A program made the position numbers and the translations under genes. A DNA stretch of 64,000 bases. Source: Oscillatoria princeps RMCB-10. Lineage in GTDB: Bacteria > Cyanobacteriota > Cyanobacteriia > Cyanobacteriales > Oscillatoriaceae. Shown piece by piece: positions 28,029 through 37,836 of the stretch. The notes under the pieces were generated by a model, which saw only the letters and a program-made list of their open reading frames with translations, did not search any database and had not been told where the DNA came from. Each line of letters opens with the position of its first letter. Position 1 is the stretch's first letter. Where the stretch lies: NCBI GenBank assembly GCA_019359235.1, contig JAHHHT010000002.1, positions 186,001-250,000 on the forward strand, in the 5' to 3' direction.

Positions 28029-29456
28029 CTACGCCAGCCCTCTCCTCCACCGGAAAAACGTCTGCAAAAACCTCTGCAGCCGGCTATTATTCGCATACTT
28101 CTGCTTGGTGAGCAGCAGCGCCGCCTTGCTGTTCACCTCCGCCAAAGTCGGGTAAATGTGAGTCATCCGCGTCAGCGCAGAAACCGGCAACTTGTGCGCC
28201 ATCGCCATCACAACTTCGCCGATTAACTCCCCCGCAGAGGCCCCCACCAAATGCGCCCCCAAAATCTCGCCATTCCCCCGCACGACAATCTTGGCAAACC
28301 CGTCCGTCGCCGCTTCCGCCACCGCCCTGTCCACACCGGCAAAATCCTGCTTCAGCACGCAAACATCCTCCCCGTAGCGCTCCCGCGCTTCCCTCTCCGT
28401 CATCCCCACCCTAGCCAATTCTGGCTCGGTAAAGGTACACCACGGCATCACCCGGTAATTCACCTCGCTCACCGGCAAAAACAGCGCATTCTTCAGCACC
28501 ACGCTCGCTTCGTAGCTGGCGGCGTGCGTGAACTGGTAGCCCCCAATGACATCCCCACAGGCATAAATGCGCGGATTCGCAGTCCGCAATTTTTTGTTGA
28601 CAGCAATCCCTTTTTCTGCTATAATAACACCGGCAGCTTCCAAGTTGAGAGATTCCACATTCGGAACCCGACCGGCAGCCAGCAAAATCTCATCAACCGC
28701 CAGTCTCAGAGAACCGGCACAGATAACCTTTTTGCCGCCAGCCATTTCAACTCGCTCGGCTCGCACCGGCGTCAAAATCCCGATTCCTTCCGATTCCAAC
28801 TGCTGGCGCACCACAGCAGTAGCTTCCGGATCTTCTTTCGGCAAAATCTGCTCGCGACTGCCAATAATTGTCACCTGACATCCCAACCGGGAAAATGCCT
28901 GCCCCAATTCGCAGCCAATCGGGCCAGCTCCAATGACGGCTATGGATTCCGGACGCTTCTGCAACTCGAAAACTTGCTCGTTCGTCAGGTAGCCGGCTTC
29001 TGACAAACCCGGGATTTGCGGAATTTTGGGTCGGGAGCCGGTGGCAATAACAAAAGCGCGGGCGCGGAGTTTTCTCCCGCTGACTTCAAAGGTCTGCCGG
29101 TCAGTAAATTGCCCTGACCCAAAAATCACCTCCACGCCCAAACTTTCAAAGCGTGCCGGTGAGTCGTGCGGTTCAATTGTCCCGATAGCTCCCCGGACGT
29201 GAGCGCTAGCTTTGGCAAAATCAATCTCGATATTTTCGCAGTTAATTCCGAAACTGCTGGCATTTTTCACCTCGTAAGCGGCGCGAGAGGCGCGGATGAG
29301 CGATTTGCTGGGAACGCAGCCAAACCACAGACAGTCCCCACCGAGCCGGTGGCGTTCCACCAGCGCCACTTTCGCTTTCAGCTGCGCCGCCGCACTCGCC
29401 ACAACCAGCCCGCCAGAACCGCCGCCAATAATCACCAAATCGTATTCAACTGCCAC
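28029..29456 (-). CDS. Pyridine nucleotide-disulfide oxidoreductase, MerA-like
   Basis: 475 residues. FAD site G-G-G-S-G-G (11-16), redox pair Cys42 and Cys47 in G-G-D-C-L-W-F-G-C-V-P-S-K, NAD(P) site G-A-G-P-I-G-C-E-L-G (about 175), C-terminal dimer motif H-I-Y-P-T-L-A-E with the active-site His replaced by Tyr, as in mercuric reductases rather than dihydrolipoamide dehydrogenase. The heavy-metal N-terminal domain and the C-terminal Cys pair of true MerA are absent. Such proteins are common in cyanobacteria and probably reduce an unknown small molecule or metal. No mer genes are near. Confidence 0.9.
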   Translation of the reverse strand: MAVEYDLVIIGGGSGGLVVASAAAQLKAKVALVERHRLGGDCLWFGCVPSKSLIRASRAAYEVKNASSFGINCENIEIDFAKASAHVRGAIGTIEPHDSPARFESLGVEVIFGSGQFTDRQTFEVSGRKLRARAFVIATGSRPKIPQIPGLSEAGYLTNEQVFELQKRPESIAVIGAGPIGCELGQAFSRLGCQVTIIGSREQILPKEDPEATAVVRQQLESEGIGILTPVRAERVEMAGGKKVICAGSLRLAVDEILLAAGRVPNVESLNLEAAGVIIAEKGIAVNKKLRTANPRIYACGDVIGGYQFTHAASYEASVVLKNALFLPVSEVNYRVMPWCTFTEPELARVGMTEREARERYGEDVCVLKQDFAGVDRAVAEAATDGFAKIVVRGNGEILGAHLVGASAGELIGEVVMAMAHKLPVSALTRMTHIYPTLAEVNSKAALLLTKQKYANNSRLQRFLQTFFRWRRGLA

Positions 29457-29487
29457 AATTTCACCCGCTGTTCTTATAATCTGCGAT

Positions 29488-29581
29488 TATAGCGATTTTC
29501 AGTTGGATGAAGTATGTGCCAGAAACCCGGTTTCTTAAAGAAACCGGGTTTCTCAGTACCTCACGGATGAAAACCGATCTA
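29488..29581. repeat. Diverged copy of the 4369-4460 MITE-like element
   Basis: TATAGCGATTTTCAGTTGG, GAAGTA, the AGAAACCCGGTTTCTTAAAG palindrome, CAGTACCTCA and GAAAACCGATCTA occur in the same order as in the first copy. The terminal repeats are imperfect here. Both copies are next to ATAATCTGCG. Confidence 0.65.
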
Positions 29582-29644
29582 TCTCTTGTCCCCCCTCTCC
29601 GCAAGCGGAGAGGGGGTTAGGGGGTGAGGTTCCGGCGAGAGTGC

Positions 29645-30106
29645 CTATTGCGGGTTCGCCGCCGGCACTTCGGACGCCTCAGCACGCGGGAAGAACTTCT
29701 GGCTCACCCAGTAGGTTACAATGTGCGACAGCAACCCCAGCGGGCCGGCAAACAGGCACAGCGCAATGGAGTGGACAGTCAGGACGCCGGTGCGCTGGCC
29801 CTCCAAATAAATCCACCGGCCGGCAAATAAATCCATCACCAGAAAGTGCACCCAGCCGGTGGCTGCAGCTCTTTCCTCTGCGAAAAAGCGGGCAATATCT
29901 GCGAGCTTGGGATTGGCCAGGGCTTGCGCCGATTCAGAGGTAATCGTGCCGGTGAGCAAATACAAATATAAACCGGCTAGCACCGCAAACGGTATAAACG
30001 ATTGCATGACTTTTCGCGTCACCCCCCAGTTGGGCAAGAAAATCATCAGCGCCCAAAAGGGCAACACGAACAAGTTAGCGCCGGCAAACAGTTGGTCAAT
30101 CGTCAT
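29645..30106 (-). CDS. ABA4-like membrane protein (DUF4281)
   Basis: About 153 residues from the ATG at 30106, which has AGGAG eight bases upstream. Four membrane helices: L-F-V-L-P-F-W-A-L-M-I-F-L-P, P-F-A-V-L-A-G-L-Y-L-Y, G-W-V-H-F-L-V-M-D-L-F-A-G-R-W-I and L-C-L-F-A-G-P-L-G-L-L. The G-W-V-H-F..D-L-F-x-G-R-W-I signature belongs to the ABA4 family. In plants ABA4 is needed for neoxanthin formation; the role in cyanobacteria is not settled, so a carotenoid link is only suggested. Single gene. Confidence 0.88.
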   Translation of the reverse strand: MTIDQLFAGANLFVLPFWALMIFLPNWGVTRKVMQSFIPFAVLAGLYLYLLTGTITSESAQALANPKLADIARFFAEERAAATGWVHFLVMDLFAGRWIYLEGQRTGVLTVHSIALCLFAGPLGLLSHIVTYWVSQKFFPRAEASEVPAANPQ

Positions 30107-30176
30107 CGCTACTACTCCTGAATGTCTCACTGATTATCATCCGCTACAGATGCCCAGACAATCTATTTTAACCTTT

Positions 30177-30281
30177 CTAGCGGTTCTAAATCACAGGTGC
30201 CCCCAGGGCCAGAAACCCGGTCTCTCAAAGAAACCGGGTTTCTAGGTCTCACAACATAAATAGAAACGCTACAGGCGAGAC
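30177..30281. repeat. TAGCGGTT/AACGCTA-bounded element with AGAAACC palindrome
   Basis: CTAGCGGTTCTAAATCACAGG at the left, AGAAACCCGGTCTCTCAAAG with its mirror at 30212-30243, and AGAAACGCTACA at the right. It resembles the MITE-like elements at 4369 and 56443 in layout. Confidence 0.5.
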
Positions 30282-30351
30282 AAGCCAAACGGCCAGGAAA
30301 CTACTTGGATATTGCCGGCAAGCACGCGAACATCTAAAAAAAATATTAAGA

Positions 30352-30383
30352 TTTTCCACAAAAGGTGGAAAAGATGCTATAGT
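30352..30383 (+). promoter_or_regulatory. Palindromic operator with -10 box upstream of a 31-codon ORF
   Basis: TTTTCCAC, AAAAG, GTGGAAAA is a perfect 8-5-8 inverted repeat at 30352-30372, followed six bases later by TATAGT (30378-30383). A dimeric repressor bound there would block the promoter. The leader to the next ATG would be about 120 bases. It might instead be a minus-strand terminator stem, since a T-rich tract follows on that strand, but no minus-strand gene leads into it. Confidence 0.5.
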
Positions 30384-30507
30384 AGTATTTAATCAAGCGC
30401 GGCAGGAACTTTCTACTGCCTGCGGCTGAACAACTGAACTGAATTGCCGGCCTGAACCCAATCATGCCGGCAGGCGTTGGACAAAACCAAGGGAAGGCGT
30501 CGATCGC

Positions 30508-30603
30508 ATGTCATCACACGATCTCTTAATGCTGGGTATGCTCCTGTTCCCCGGTCTGGCACTCTCCATAGCAATTATGGCAGCCTTCGCCGCCGGCGGT
30601 TGA
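30508..30603 (+). CDS. 31-residue single-helix membrane peptide, unknown
   Basis: ATG at 30508 with GGAAGG about ten bases upstream; TGA at 30601. The peptide starts M-S-S-H-D-L-L-M-L-G-M-L-L-F-P-G and ends A-A-F-A-A-G-G: polar first five residues, then one hydrophobic helix. Size and layout resemble the small subunits of cyanobacterial photosynthetic or NDH complexes (PetN, PsaM and similar), but it matches none that I can recall. It has its own likely promoter and operator. Confidence 0.5.
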   Translation: MSSHDLLMLGMLLFPGLALSIAIMAAFAAGG

Positions 30604-30751
30604 GCGCAACTGGGGCGCAAAGAAACGCGCCCCAAAACTGCACGGAAAATTCGCAGGGAGCCGCACCTTTACTGCCAAGTAATATCAGATAAATGCTCCG
30701 CTGTCAACCCTGAGGGGAGATAAATTTTCTGGCGAGCGCAGATGAGTAAAG

Positions 30752-30906
30752 AGGGCGAAGCATTTGCGAATCGAAATATCGGGCGCGGTCGTAAAGACCC
30801 TCACGCAAATGCTTCGCCCCTACATTGGATCTCCTGTAGGGGCGAAGCATGAGCGCCAGGATATTTGCTACTTAACCAGGATTTAACAACGCTCATGCTT
30901 CGCCCT
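30752..30906. repeat. Two adjacent inverted-repeat elements built on GGGCGAAGCAT
   Basis: GGGCGAAGCATTTGCG (30757-30772) is mirrored by CGCAAATGCTTCGCCC (30802-30817). GGGCGAAGCATGAGCG (30839-30854) is mirrored by CGCTCATGCTTCGCCC (30890-30905). Each pair would fold into a long hairpin with an unrelated loop of about 30-35 bases. No gene in 30604-31057. Confidence 0.7.
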
Positions 30907-31057
30907 TTCGATGCGGGAAAGAGAAAAAACCTACCCTTGTAAGGGTAGGGGGGTGGGGTTCACCCCACTGATCTGCCACCGGCAATGTTTTGGCGGATTG
31001 AGGATTGCGCCCCCGGCTTGCAGCAAACCGAAATCCGCCCCCAGGCTGGGTTTTATT

Positions 31058-34000
31058 ATGAACGACCGGCAAGATTTAAATTTAATATCAGAAGACTCTC
31101 ACCGGCACCCTCAAGAGCGCCGGTCAAATAATCCTAGAAACCAGGTTTCTTTGGGGACTGACAGCGAACAAACGGTCGATTTTGGCAAAGAAACCCGGTT
31201 TCTTAACCCCGAAAGCGAAGACTTGACCAGTGCTCTAGATGCGTGTCAGGCACAGCTGCGCCAAACCCAAACAGAACTGGAGCGATCCCGGCAATACCAG
31301 GCCGTCTTCGAGCTGGCGTTGGACGCCATCCTGATTGCCGGCGATCGGGGCGAGTATGTGGAAGTCAACCCCGCCGCCTGCGAACTGTTCGGCTTGCCGG
31401 CAGATCAACTCATCGGGCGCTGCATAGCAGACTTCGCAACCGCCGGTTTCGACTTCCCGCAGGCGTGGCGAAGCTTCCTGGAAAAAGGACAGGAATCTGG
31501 CGAATTCCACCTGCAGCGTCCAGACGGAACTCAACGTGTGGTTGAGTATGCCGCCACCGCCAACATTGTCCCCCACCGGCACCTGTCCGTTTTGCGGGAC
31601 ATAACCCAGCGCGTACAGGCGCAACAGGCACTGCAAGAGAGCGAGCAGCGCCTGCAAGCTATTATAGATAATTCCCCCGCACTTATCTACCTCAAAGACA
31701 CTACAGGCCGGTATATTTTGGTTAACCGCCAGTTTGAAATCAACTGCCACGTTACCAGAGAGCAAGCCAAAGGCAAGACCGACTGGGATATCTTCTCCGA
31801 AGAAACCGCAGACAGGTTTGCGATCAATGACAAAAAGGTGCGGTCATCGGGAGTTCCTTTAGAGTTTGAAGAAATACTCGATCTTGACAGCGGCACCCAC
31901 ACGTTCCTGTCGCTCAAATTTCCGCTTTATAACTCCACCGGCACTCCCTACGCCGTCTGCGGCATCTCCACCGACATCACCCAGCGCGTACAAGCAGAGC
32001 GAGCTTTACGCCAAAGTCAAGCACTCCTGGAAAACCTGTTAGAAACCCTGCCGGTGGGCGTTTGTATAGCAGACGCCACAGGTCGCCTTTTGCACGCCAA
32101 TCAAGCCAGCCAAAAAATTTGGGGGGGTGCCCAGTATATAGGAATTCAGCAATACAGCGAATATAAAGGGTGGTGGCACGAGACCGGCAAGCGGATAGAA
32201 CCCGCAGAGTGGCCAATTGTAAAAGCCATCGCTACAGGAGAATCTTATCTCAATGATGTCACAGACATCGAGAACTTGCAAGGTCAGCGCAAAACCCTTC
32301 TCAACTCAGCAGTGCCCCTGCGCAGCGAAAGCGGAGAAATCATCGGAGGCATTGCCGTCAATCAGGACATCACCGAATATGAAGAGACGCGACATCTCGC
32401 CTCTTTACACGAGAAGGCGCTCTGGGAAAACCAGCGCTTAATTCAGCAAATTGCCCAGGCAACGCCGGCAATGCTGTATCTCTATGACCTGATCGAACAG
32501 CGCAATGTTTACGCCAACCGGCAGCTGACAGAGATTGTCGGCTACTCGCCGGAGGACGTGCAAAACATGGGAGCGGGGTTTCTGCAAAAACTCATTCACC
32601 CTGAGGATTTAGCCACAGTTGCTGCCAGCGCTGATCGATTGGTAGCAGCGCCCGACGGTGAAATTGTTGAAGTTGAGTACCGCATGCGACACGCCCTCGG
32701 TGAGTGGCGCTGGCTTTACAGTCGAGATACAGTATTTACCAGAACCGCTGACGGCGCACCGCAACTGATTCTCGGCACAGCGCTCGACATCACCCACCGC
32801 AAACAGGTAGAAGAAGAATTGCAGCAATACAGGCAACACTTGGAGCGGCTGGTTGAAAAGCGCACCGCCGAACTGACGAGAGCCAATCAGCAGCTGCAGC
32901 AGGAAATCGCCGAGCGCGAGCTGATAGAAACCCAATTAATCGCCTCCGCACAGAAACTGGAGGTGGTGAGCGAGCGCCTAGCCACAATCACCGGCAATAT
33001 TCCCGGCGTTGTCTATCGCATGATCGTTCACGCAGATGGCAGAATTTCCATACCCTACATCAGCGCCGGCGTGCGGGAACTCCTCGGAATCGAACCCGAT
33101 GACATCACCGCCAACCCAAACCTGATTTTAGACCGGATTCATTCCGACTGCCGGCAGGGGTTCGACCGGGCGATGAGATTCTCAGCGCAGACTCTAGCAC
33201 GCCTGAAGCACGACTGTCGCGTCATCTCCACTTCCGGGCAAGAAAAATGGGTTCGCGCCCTGGCACGACCGCACCGGCTCCTTTGTGGCGATGCTGTCTT
33301 TGACGGCTTAGCGCTTGAGATCACCGCCCGCAAAGCAGCCGAAGAAGCGCTGCAGCAGAGTGAAGCGAAAAATCGAGCCCTAGTCGCCGCGCTTCCCGAT
33401 CCCCTGTTTCGCATCCGCAACGATGGCACCTATGTGGGCTTCATCCCTGCAGATCGCTTCCAGCCCTCAGTACCGCCCAGTCAGTTTTTAGGCAAAAAAG
33501 TCACAGAAATCCTGCCCGAACCAGTCGCTGGGCAGTTAATGAGCGCCATAGCGCTCGCCACAGAAAGCGGAAGCGCGCAAGTCTGCGAGTACCAGCTGGC
33601 CGAAGACGGTCATCCAAAGCATTACGAGACTCGCATCGCCGTCTGCGGCGCAGATGAAGTCTTAGCGATTGTGCGCGACATCACCAAGCGCAAGCGAGCC
33701 GAAGTTGCCCTGCAAGAAAGTGAGGAGCGGTTCCGCCAGCTCGCCGAAAACCTCACCGACGTCTTCTGGATGGTTACAGCCGACAGAACCCAGACGCTCT
33801 ACGTCAGTCCTGCTTACGAGCGTATCTGGGGACACACTCGCGAGAGTTTGTACCGGCAGCCCGCATCTTTCAGGGATGCCATCCACCCAGAAGATCGCCA
33901 GGGCTTCATTGCTGCCTTTGAAAAAGAGTTCCGGGGAGATTTCGACCAAGAATATCGGATTGTCAGACCTGACGGGTCAATTCGCTGGATAAGAGAGCGC

Positions 34001-36673
34001 GGCTTTCCAGTTCGCAACGACAGCGGAGAAATCTACCGCATCGCCGGCATTGCCGAAGACATCACCGACAGGAAGCGAGCGGAAGAAGAGCGAGACCGCT
34101 TTTTCAACTTGTCTCTCGATATCCTGGCTGTCGCTGGGGCGGACGGCTATTTCAAGCGCGTCAATCCTGCCGGCACACTCATCTTAGGATACACCACGGC
34201 AGAGTTTTTGTCAATACCTATTATTGATTTTATTCATGCCGACGACCGCGCCCGCACAAGCCATGAGTTCCAGCACAAATTAATCACCGGCGAACCCAGC
34301 CTTAACCTGGAAAATCGCTACCGCTGTAAAGATGGGTCGTACAAGTGGCTGGCGTGGACAGCAGTGCCGGTGCCGGCAGACCGATTAACCTATGCAGTTG
34401 CCCGCGACATGACCGAGCGCAAGCAAGCCGAGTCAGCCCTGCGAGACAGCGAACAAAAATTCCGAACCCTAGCGGAAAACACGCCCGATATTATCGCTCG
34501 CTTTGATAGAGAGCTGCGCTATGTCTATGTCAACCCAGCTGTTCAAAAGGTAACTGGACTGTCTCCCCAGGAAGTCACAGGCAAAACCAACCGAGAGTTA
34601 GGCATGCCAGACACCCAGGTATCTGACTGGGAAAAAGTGTTGCGGCAAATTTTTAAAACCGCCCATGAAACTGTGATAGAATTAGAGTATAACTTATCTA
34701 AAGGAGCCAGAATTGAGCGCTCGGGTTCCAGAATAAAGACCTCCGGCTCCGTAATTAAGAAACGGGGAGCCAGTCATGAATTAGCCTCCCGAATTCAGAA
34801 ACCGTGCCCCCTGCTTCACAAATTAGACAGCCAAATTAATGCAGCAGCAACCAGAATTCAGGAATCAGGAGCCAGAATTCAGATATCCGGAGCCAGGATT
34901 CAGGAATCAGGAGCCAGAATTCAGAATACTCTCAATTCTCCCTTCTTGAAGTCACAGGATTCTGAAGTCAGATATTATCAAACGCGAATTGTACCGGAAT
35001 TGGCGGCAGATGGAACAGTTGCATTCATCCTGTGCGCCACCCGCGATATCACCGAGCGCAAGCAGATGGAAGAGTCGCTGCGAGTGGCTCAAGCCCGCCT
35101 GCACCACCTGCTCACCGCCAGCCCATCTGTTATTTACAGCTCCGTGGCATCGGGAGATGGCGGCATCACTTTTATGGGTGAGAATGTCACTTCCATGCTG
35201 GGCTACGAAGCGCGGGAATTCTTGTCAGATTCCCATTTTTGGACTGACCGGCTGCACCCGCAAGAGGCAGAGCGGGTCACAGCCAAGCTGTCAGAGCGGC
35301 TGTCAGGAAACTGTCAAGCCCTGGAATACCGCTTCCTGCACAAAGATGGAACCTACCGCTGGATGTATGACCAAGTGCAGGTGGTGCGAGACGCCCAAGG
35401 CAACCCCTTAGAATTCGTCGGTTCCTGGACAGACATCACGGAGCGCAAGCTAGCGGAGGCTTTATTGCAGTATCGGGTTGTTCTCGAACAGCTGATCGGC
35501 GACATCTCCACCCACTTCCTGAATCTGCCACCGGCTGAGACTGACCGGGGAATCCACCAAGCGCTGCACGCCCTCGGAGAATTTCTCGGCGTTGAGCGCA
35601 CTTATGTGTTCCAGTTCGCTGAGAGTGGCGCGACGATCGACAATACCCACGAGTGGGTAGCTCCGGGGATTGAACCGCGCACCTGCCGGTGGCAAAATGT
35701 GCCTGCCGGTGCCTTGTCCCCGGTTTGGGACACTATCAAGCGGGGAGAAGTGCTGGCGCAATCTCCCGCAACAGAGGAATTTCAGCTTGAAGGCATTCAA
35801 TCGCTGCTCTATGTGCCGCTGATCGCCGGCGGTACTGTGGTAGGATTTGTCGGGTGCGACGCGGTGCGCACTGCCAAAACCTGGACGGAAGACCACATCG
35901 CCTTGCTGAGAATTGTCGGAGAAATTTTTGTCACCGCCATCGAGCGCCGCCGGTTCGAGCAGGAACTGGAGTTGCGGGCGGCAGATTTGGCCCGTTCCAA
36001 TGCCGAGTTAGAGCAGTTTGCCTATGTCGCCTCCCACGACTTGCAAGAGCCCCTGCGTGCTGTCACCGGCTACACGCAACTCCTAGCCCGGCGCTACTCT
36101 GGCCAACTCGACGCCAAAGCAGACGAATACATCGCCTTCGCTGTTGAGGGAGCCACCCGCATGCAGCAGCTGATCAAGGACTTGCTGATGTATTCCCGGG
36201 TGGGAACGCGGGGGAAAGAGCTCGAGCCGGTGGACTTTCTGACGGTGTTCCAGGCGGCTGTGGCCAACCTGGAGGTGGCTGTGGCAGAAAGTGGCGCGAC
36301 TCTCACTCACGGCGACTTGCCAACTGTCAAGGGGGATTTCACCCAACTCGCCCAGCTATTGCAAAATCTTCTCAGCAATGCCCTCAAGTACCGCAGCGAC
36401 CAAGCGCCGGTGATTCATGTCAGCGCTCAGCAACAAAACGGTAACATGCGGTTCTCCGTGCGCGATAATGGTATAGGGATCGACCCAAAATACAGCGATC
36501 GCATTTTTCAGCTGTTTCAGCGCTTGCACACCCGCGACGAGTATCCCGGCACCGGTATCGGTCTGGCTATTTGCAAGAAGATTGTTGAAAGGCACGGCGG
36601 TCGCATTTGGGTCGAGTCCGCACCCGGTCAGGGATCGACTTTCTATTTCACGATTCCAGGGGAACAGGTTTAA
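31058..36673 (+). CDS. Ten-PAS, GAF sensor histidine kinase
   Basis: About 1871 residues from the ATG at 31058 (MNDRQDLNL). The frame is open to 30911, but that part reads repeat DNA. Order: about ten PAS/PAC domains (31.28-35.45 kb), many ending in D-I-T-x-R-K-x-A; a GAF domain (35.46-35.95 kb); HisKA of the phytochrome type (V-A-S-H-D-L-Q-E-P-L-R) and HATPase_c (G-T-G-I-G-L-A-I-C-K). No membrane helix, so a cytosolic multi-input sensor. The bases at 31137-31205 are AGAAACC repeats used as codons. At about 34700-34960 some 85 residues (units A-R-I-Q-E-S-G) of tandem GGAGCCAGAATTCAG repeats split the ninth PAS domain without a frame break. The kinase type and the following Rcp1-like gene suggest a sensor-regulator pair. 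Confidence 0.93.
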   Translation: MNDRQDLNLISEDSHRHPQERRSNNPRNQVSLGTDSEQTVDFGKETRFLNPESEDLTSALDACQAQLRQTQTELERSRQYQAVFELALDAILIAGDRGEYVEVNPAACELFGLPADQLIGRCIADFATAGFDFPQAWRSFLEKGQESGEFHLQRPDGTQRVVEYAATANIVPHRHLSVLRDITQRVQAQQALQESEQRLQAIIDNSPALIYLKDTTGRYILVNRQFEINCHVTREQAKGKTDWDIFSEETADRFAINDKKVRSSGVPLEFEEILDLDSGTHTFLSLKFPLYNSTGTPYAVCGISTDITQRVQAERALRQSQALLENLLETLPVGVCIADATGRLLHANQASQKIWGGAQYIGIQQYSEYKGWWHETGKRIEPAEWPIVKAIATGESYLNDVTDIENLQGQRKTLLNSAVPLRSESGEIIGGIAVNQDITEYEETRHLASLHEKALWENQRLIQQIAQATPAMLYLYDLIEQRNVYANRQLTEIVGYSPEDVQNMGAGFLQKLIHPEDLATVAASADRLVAAPDGEIVEVEYRMRHALGEWRWLYSRDTVFTRTADGAPQLILGTALDITHRKQVEEELQQYRQHLERLVEKRTAELTRANQQLQQEIAERELIETQLIASAQKLEVVSERLATITGNIPGVVYRMIVHADGRISIPYISAGVRELLGIEPDDITANPNLILDRIHSDCRQGFDRAMRFSAQTLARLKHDCRVISTSGQEKWVRALARPHRLLCGDAVFDGLALEITARKAAEEALQQSEAKNRALVAALPDPLFRIRNDGTYVGFIPADRFQPSVPPSQFLGKKVTEILPEPVAGQLMSAIALATESGSAQVCEYQLAEDGHPKHYETRIAVCGADEVLAIVRDITKRKRAEVALQESEERFRQLAENLTDVFWMVTADRTQTLYVSPAYERIWGHTRESLYRQPASFRDAIHPEDRQGFIAAFEKEFRGDFDQEYRIVRPDGSIRWIRERGFPVRNDSGEIYRIAGIAEDITDRKRAEEERDRFFNLSLDILAVAGADGYFKRVNPAGTLILGYTTAEFLSIPIIDFIHADDRARTSHEFQHKLITGEPSLNLENRYRCKDGSYKWLAWTAVPVPADRLTYAVARDMTERKQAESALRDSEQKFRTLAENTPDIIARFDRELRYVYVNPAVQKVTGLSPQEVTGKTNRELGMPDTQVSDWEKVLRQIFKTAHETVIELEYNLSKGARIERSGSRIKTSGSVIKKRGASHELASRIQKPCPLLHKLDSQINAAATRIQESGARIQISGARIQESGARIQNTLNSPFLKSQDSEVRYYQTRIVPELAADGTVAFILCATRDITERKQMEESLRVAQARLHHLLTASPSVIYSSVASGDGGITFMGENVTSMLGYEAREFLSDSHFWTDRLHPQEAERVTAKLSERLSGNCQALEYRFLHKDGTYRWMYDQVQVVRDAQGNPLEFVGSWTDITERKLAEALLQYRVVLEQLIGDISTHFLNLPPAETDRGIHQALHALGEFLGVERTYVFQFAESGATIDNTHEWVAPGIEPRTCRWQNVPAGALSPVWDTIKRGEVLAQSPATEEFQLEGIQSLLYVPLIAGGTVVGFVGCDAVRTAKTWTEDHIALLRIVGEIFVTAIERRRFEQELELRAADLARSNAELEQFAYVASHDLQEPLRAVTGYTQLLARRYSGQLDAKADEYIAFAVEGATRMQQLIKDLLMYSRVGTRGKELEPVDFLTVFQAAVANLEVAVAESGATLTHGDLPTVKGDFTQLAQLLQNLLSNALKYRSDQAPVIHVSAQQQNGNMRFSVRDNGIGIDPKYSDRIFQLFQRLHTRDEYPGTGIGLAICKKIVERHGGRIWVESAPGQGSTFYFTIPGEQV

Positions 36674-36917
36674 AGTGGGGGCGTGCCCCCACCGTCGCGC
36701 CCCCCACTCCCCCAACCCCTGCAGGTGGGTCTGCGTCTGGGGGATGATTTTTTCCTGCAATGAGTGGCTACAGAGCCAGTCAAGTAATCCCAGAAACCGG
36801 GTTCTTGGGAGCCGCCACTTTATTTTCCTGTTTCCAGATACTTTTAATCTGTTTTTTTTACCCCTATTTTTAATACTTGACTCGCCCTCTAGCCGATTTT
36901 CAACAATAAGGAGCGCA

Positions 36918-37385
36918 ATGGCCAATAGAAGAGCCGGCAATAAACCGGTGGATATTTTGCTTGTGGAAGACTCACCCAGCGATGCTCACCTGATGAAAGA
37001 AGTGCTCGGCGAAACCAAGTTGCTCAAACACCTGCATGTTGTCAAGGATGGGGTGGAGGCGCTCAACTTTCTGCACCGGCAGGGCAAGTACGAACACGCA
37101 CCCCGCCCAGCCCTCATCCTGCTGGATTTGAACTTGCCCAAAGTGGATGGCAGCGAGTTATTAGCCGCGATTAAAACCGACCCGCACCTGCAACTGATTC
37201 CCGTGGTGGTTTTAACCACATCCGCCACCCCAGCGGACATCCTCAACAGCTACAAACTCCACGCCAACTCGTATATCGTCAAGCCTTTGGACTTGGACGA
37301 TTTCATTGAGGTGGTTCAAGCTATTGTGCATTTTTGGCTGGGAGTGGCGACGCTGCCGGCAGATGCCCTCGGGACTGCCTGTTAG
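36918..37385 (+). CDS. Rcp1-like single-domain response regulator
   Basis: 155 residues. AAGGAG lies five bases before the ATG at 36918. Receiver only: L-V-E-D-S-P-S-D (Asp pair), phosphoacceptor Asp in L-I-L-L-D-L-N-L-P-K, T-T-S-A in the Thr position and Y-I-V-K-P-L (Lys). The L-N-L-P-K-x-D-G text is typical of Rcp1, the partner of cyanobacterial phytochrome Cph1, and of the small regulators that pair with D-L-Q-E-P-L-type kinases. It lies 244 bases after the ten-PAS kinase, which is the probable phosphodonor. The last ~15 residues are variable. Confidence 0.92.
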   Translation: MANRRAGNKPVDILLVEDSPSDAHLMKEVLGETKLLKHLHVVKDGVEALNFLHRQGKYEHAPRPALILLDLNLPKVDGSELLAAIKTDPHLQLIPVVVLTTSATPADILNSYKLHANSYIVKPLDLDDFIEVVQAIVHFWLGVATLPADALGTAC

Positions 37386-37387
37386 GG

Positions 37388-37425
37388 GCCCGGCACCGGG
37401 CACCGGGCACCGGGCACCGGGCATT
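37388..37425. repeat. Heptamer tandem repeat (GGCACCG)n
   Basis: About five heptamer units directly after the stop of the Rcp1-like gene. The rest of the 37386-37836 gap has no gene; an A/T-rich stretch at 37690-37760 may hold the promoter of the next gene. Confidence 0.75.
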
Positions 37426-37836
37426 CAGGTTGACAGCTGCACCCGCTACTTTGTCTGCCATTGGTAGACATTTCTTACTTCCGGAAGAAAGCATACATAC
37501 AAAACCCGACTCAAGGGCGTCTTTTGTAAAGACCACTCTTTCGGATAGCCTCAAATTTGAGGCAGTGGCGTCCCCGGTACGGAGCGCTCCCCCGGGATGG
37601 GGCATGGGGCATGGGTGACGGGTTGCAGGACAGCTAACCCCCCAGTTGCCAGTCCCTGGGAGTTCCGCATTTTTTCAGATCAGTAGTTTCACGTAAATTT
37701 TATACTAAAATATTGTATTATTCAGTAATTTTACGGTCGCAAAATGTAAATTTTTGTTAAAACCGCACCCCCCAGAAACTCCCCAGAGCCTATCCTGAAG
37801 AGGAAGCCAGGAAAAATCGGCTATAAACCTTCTATT

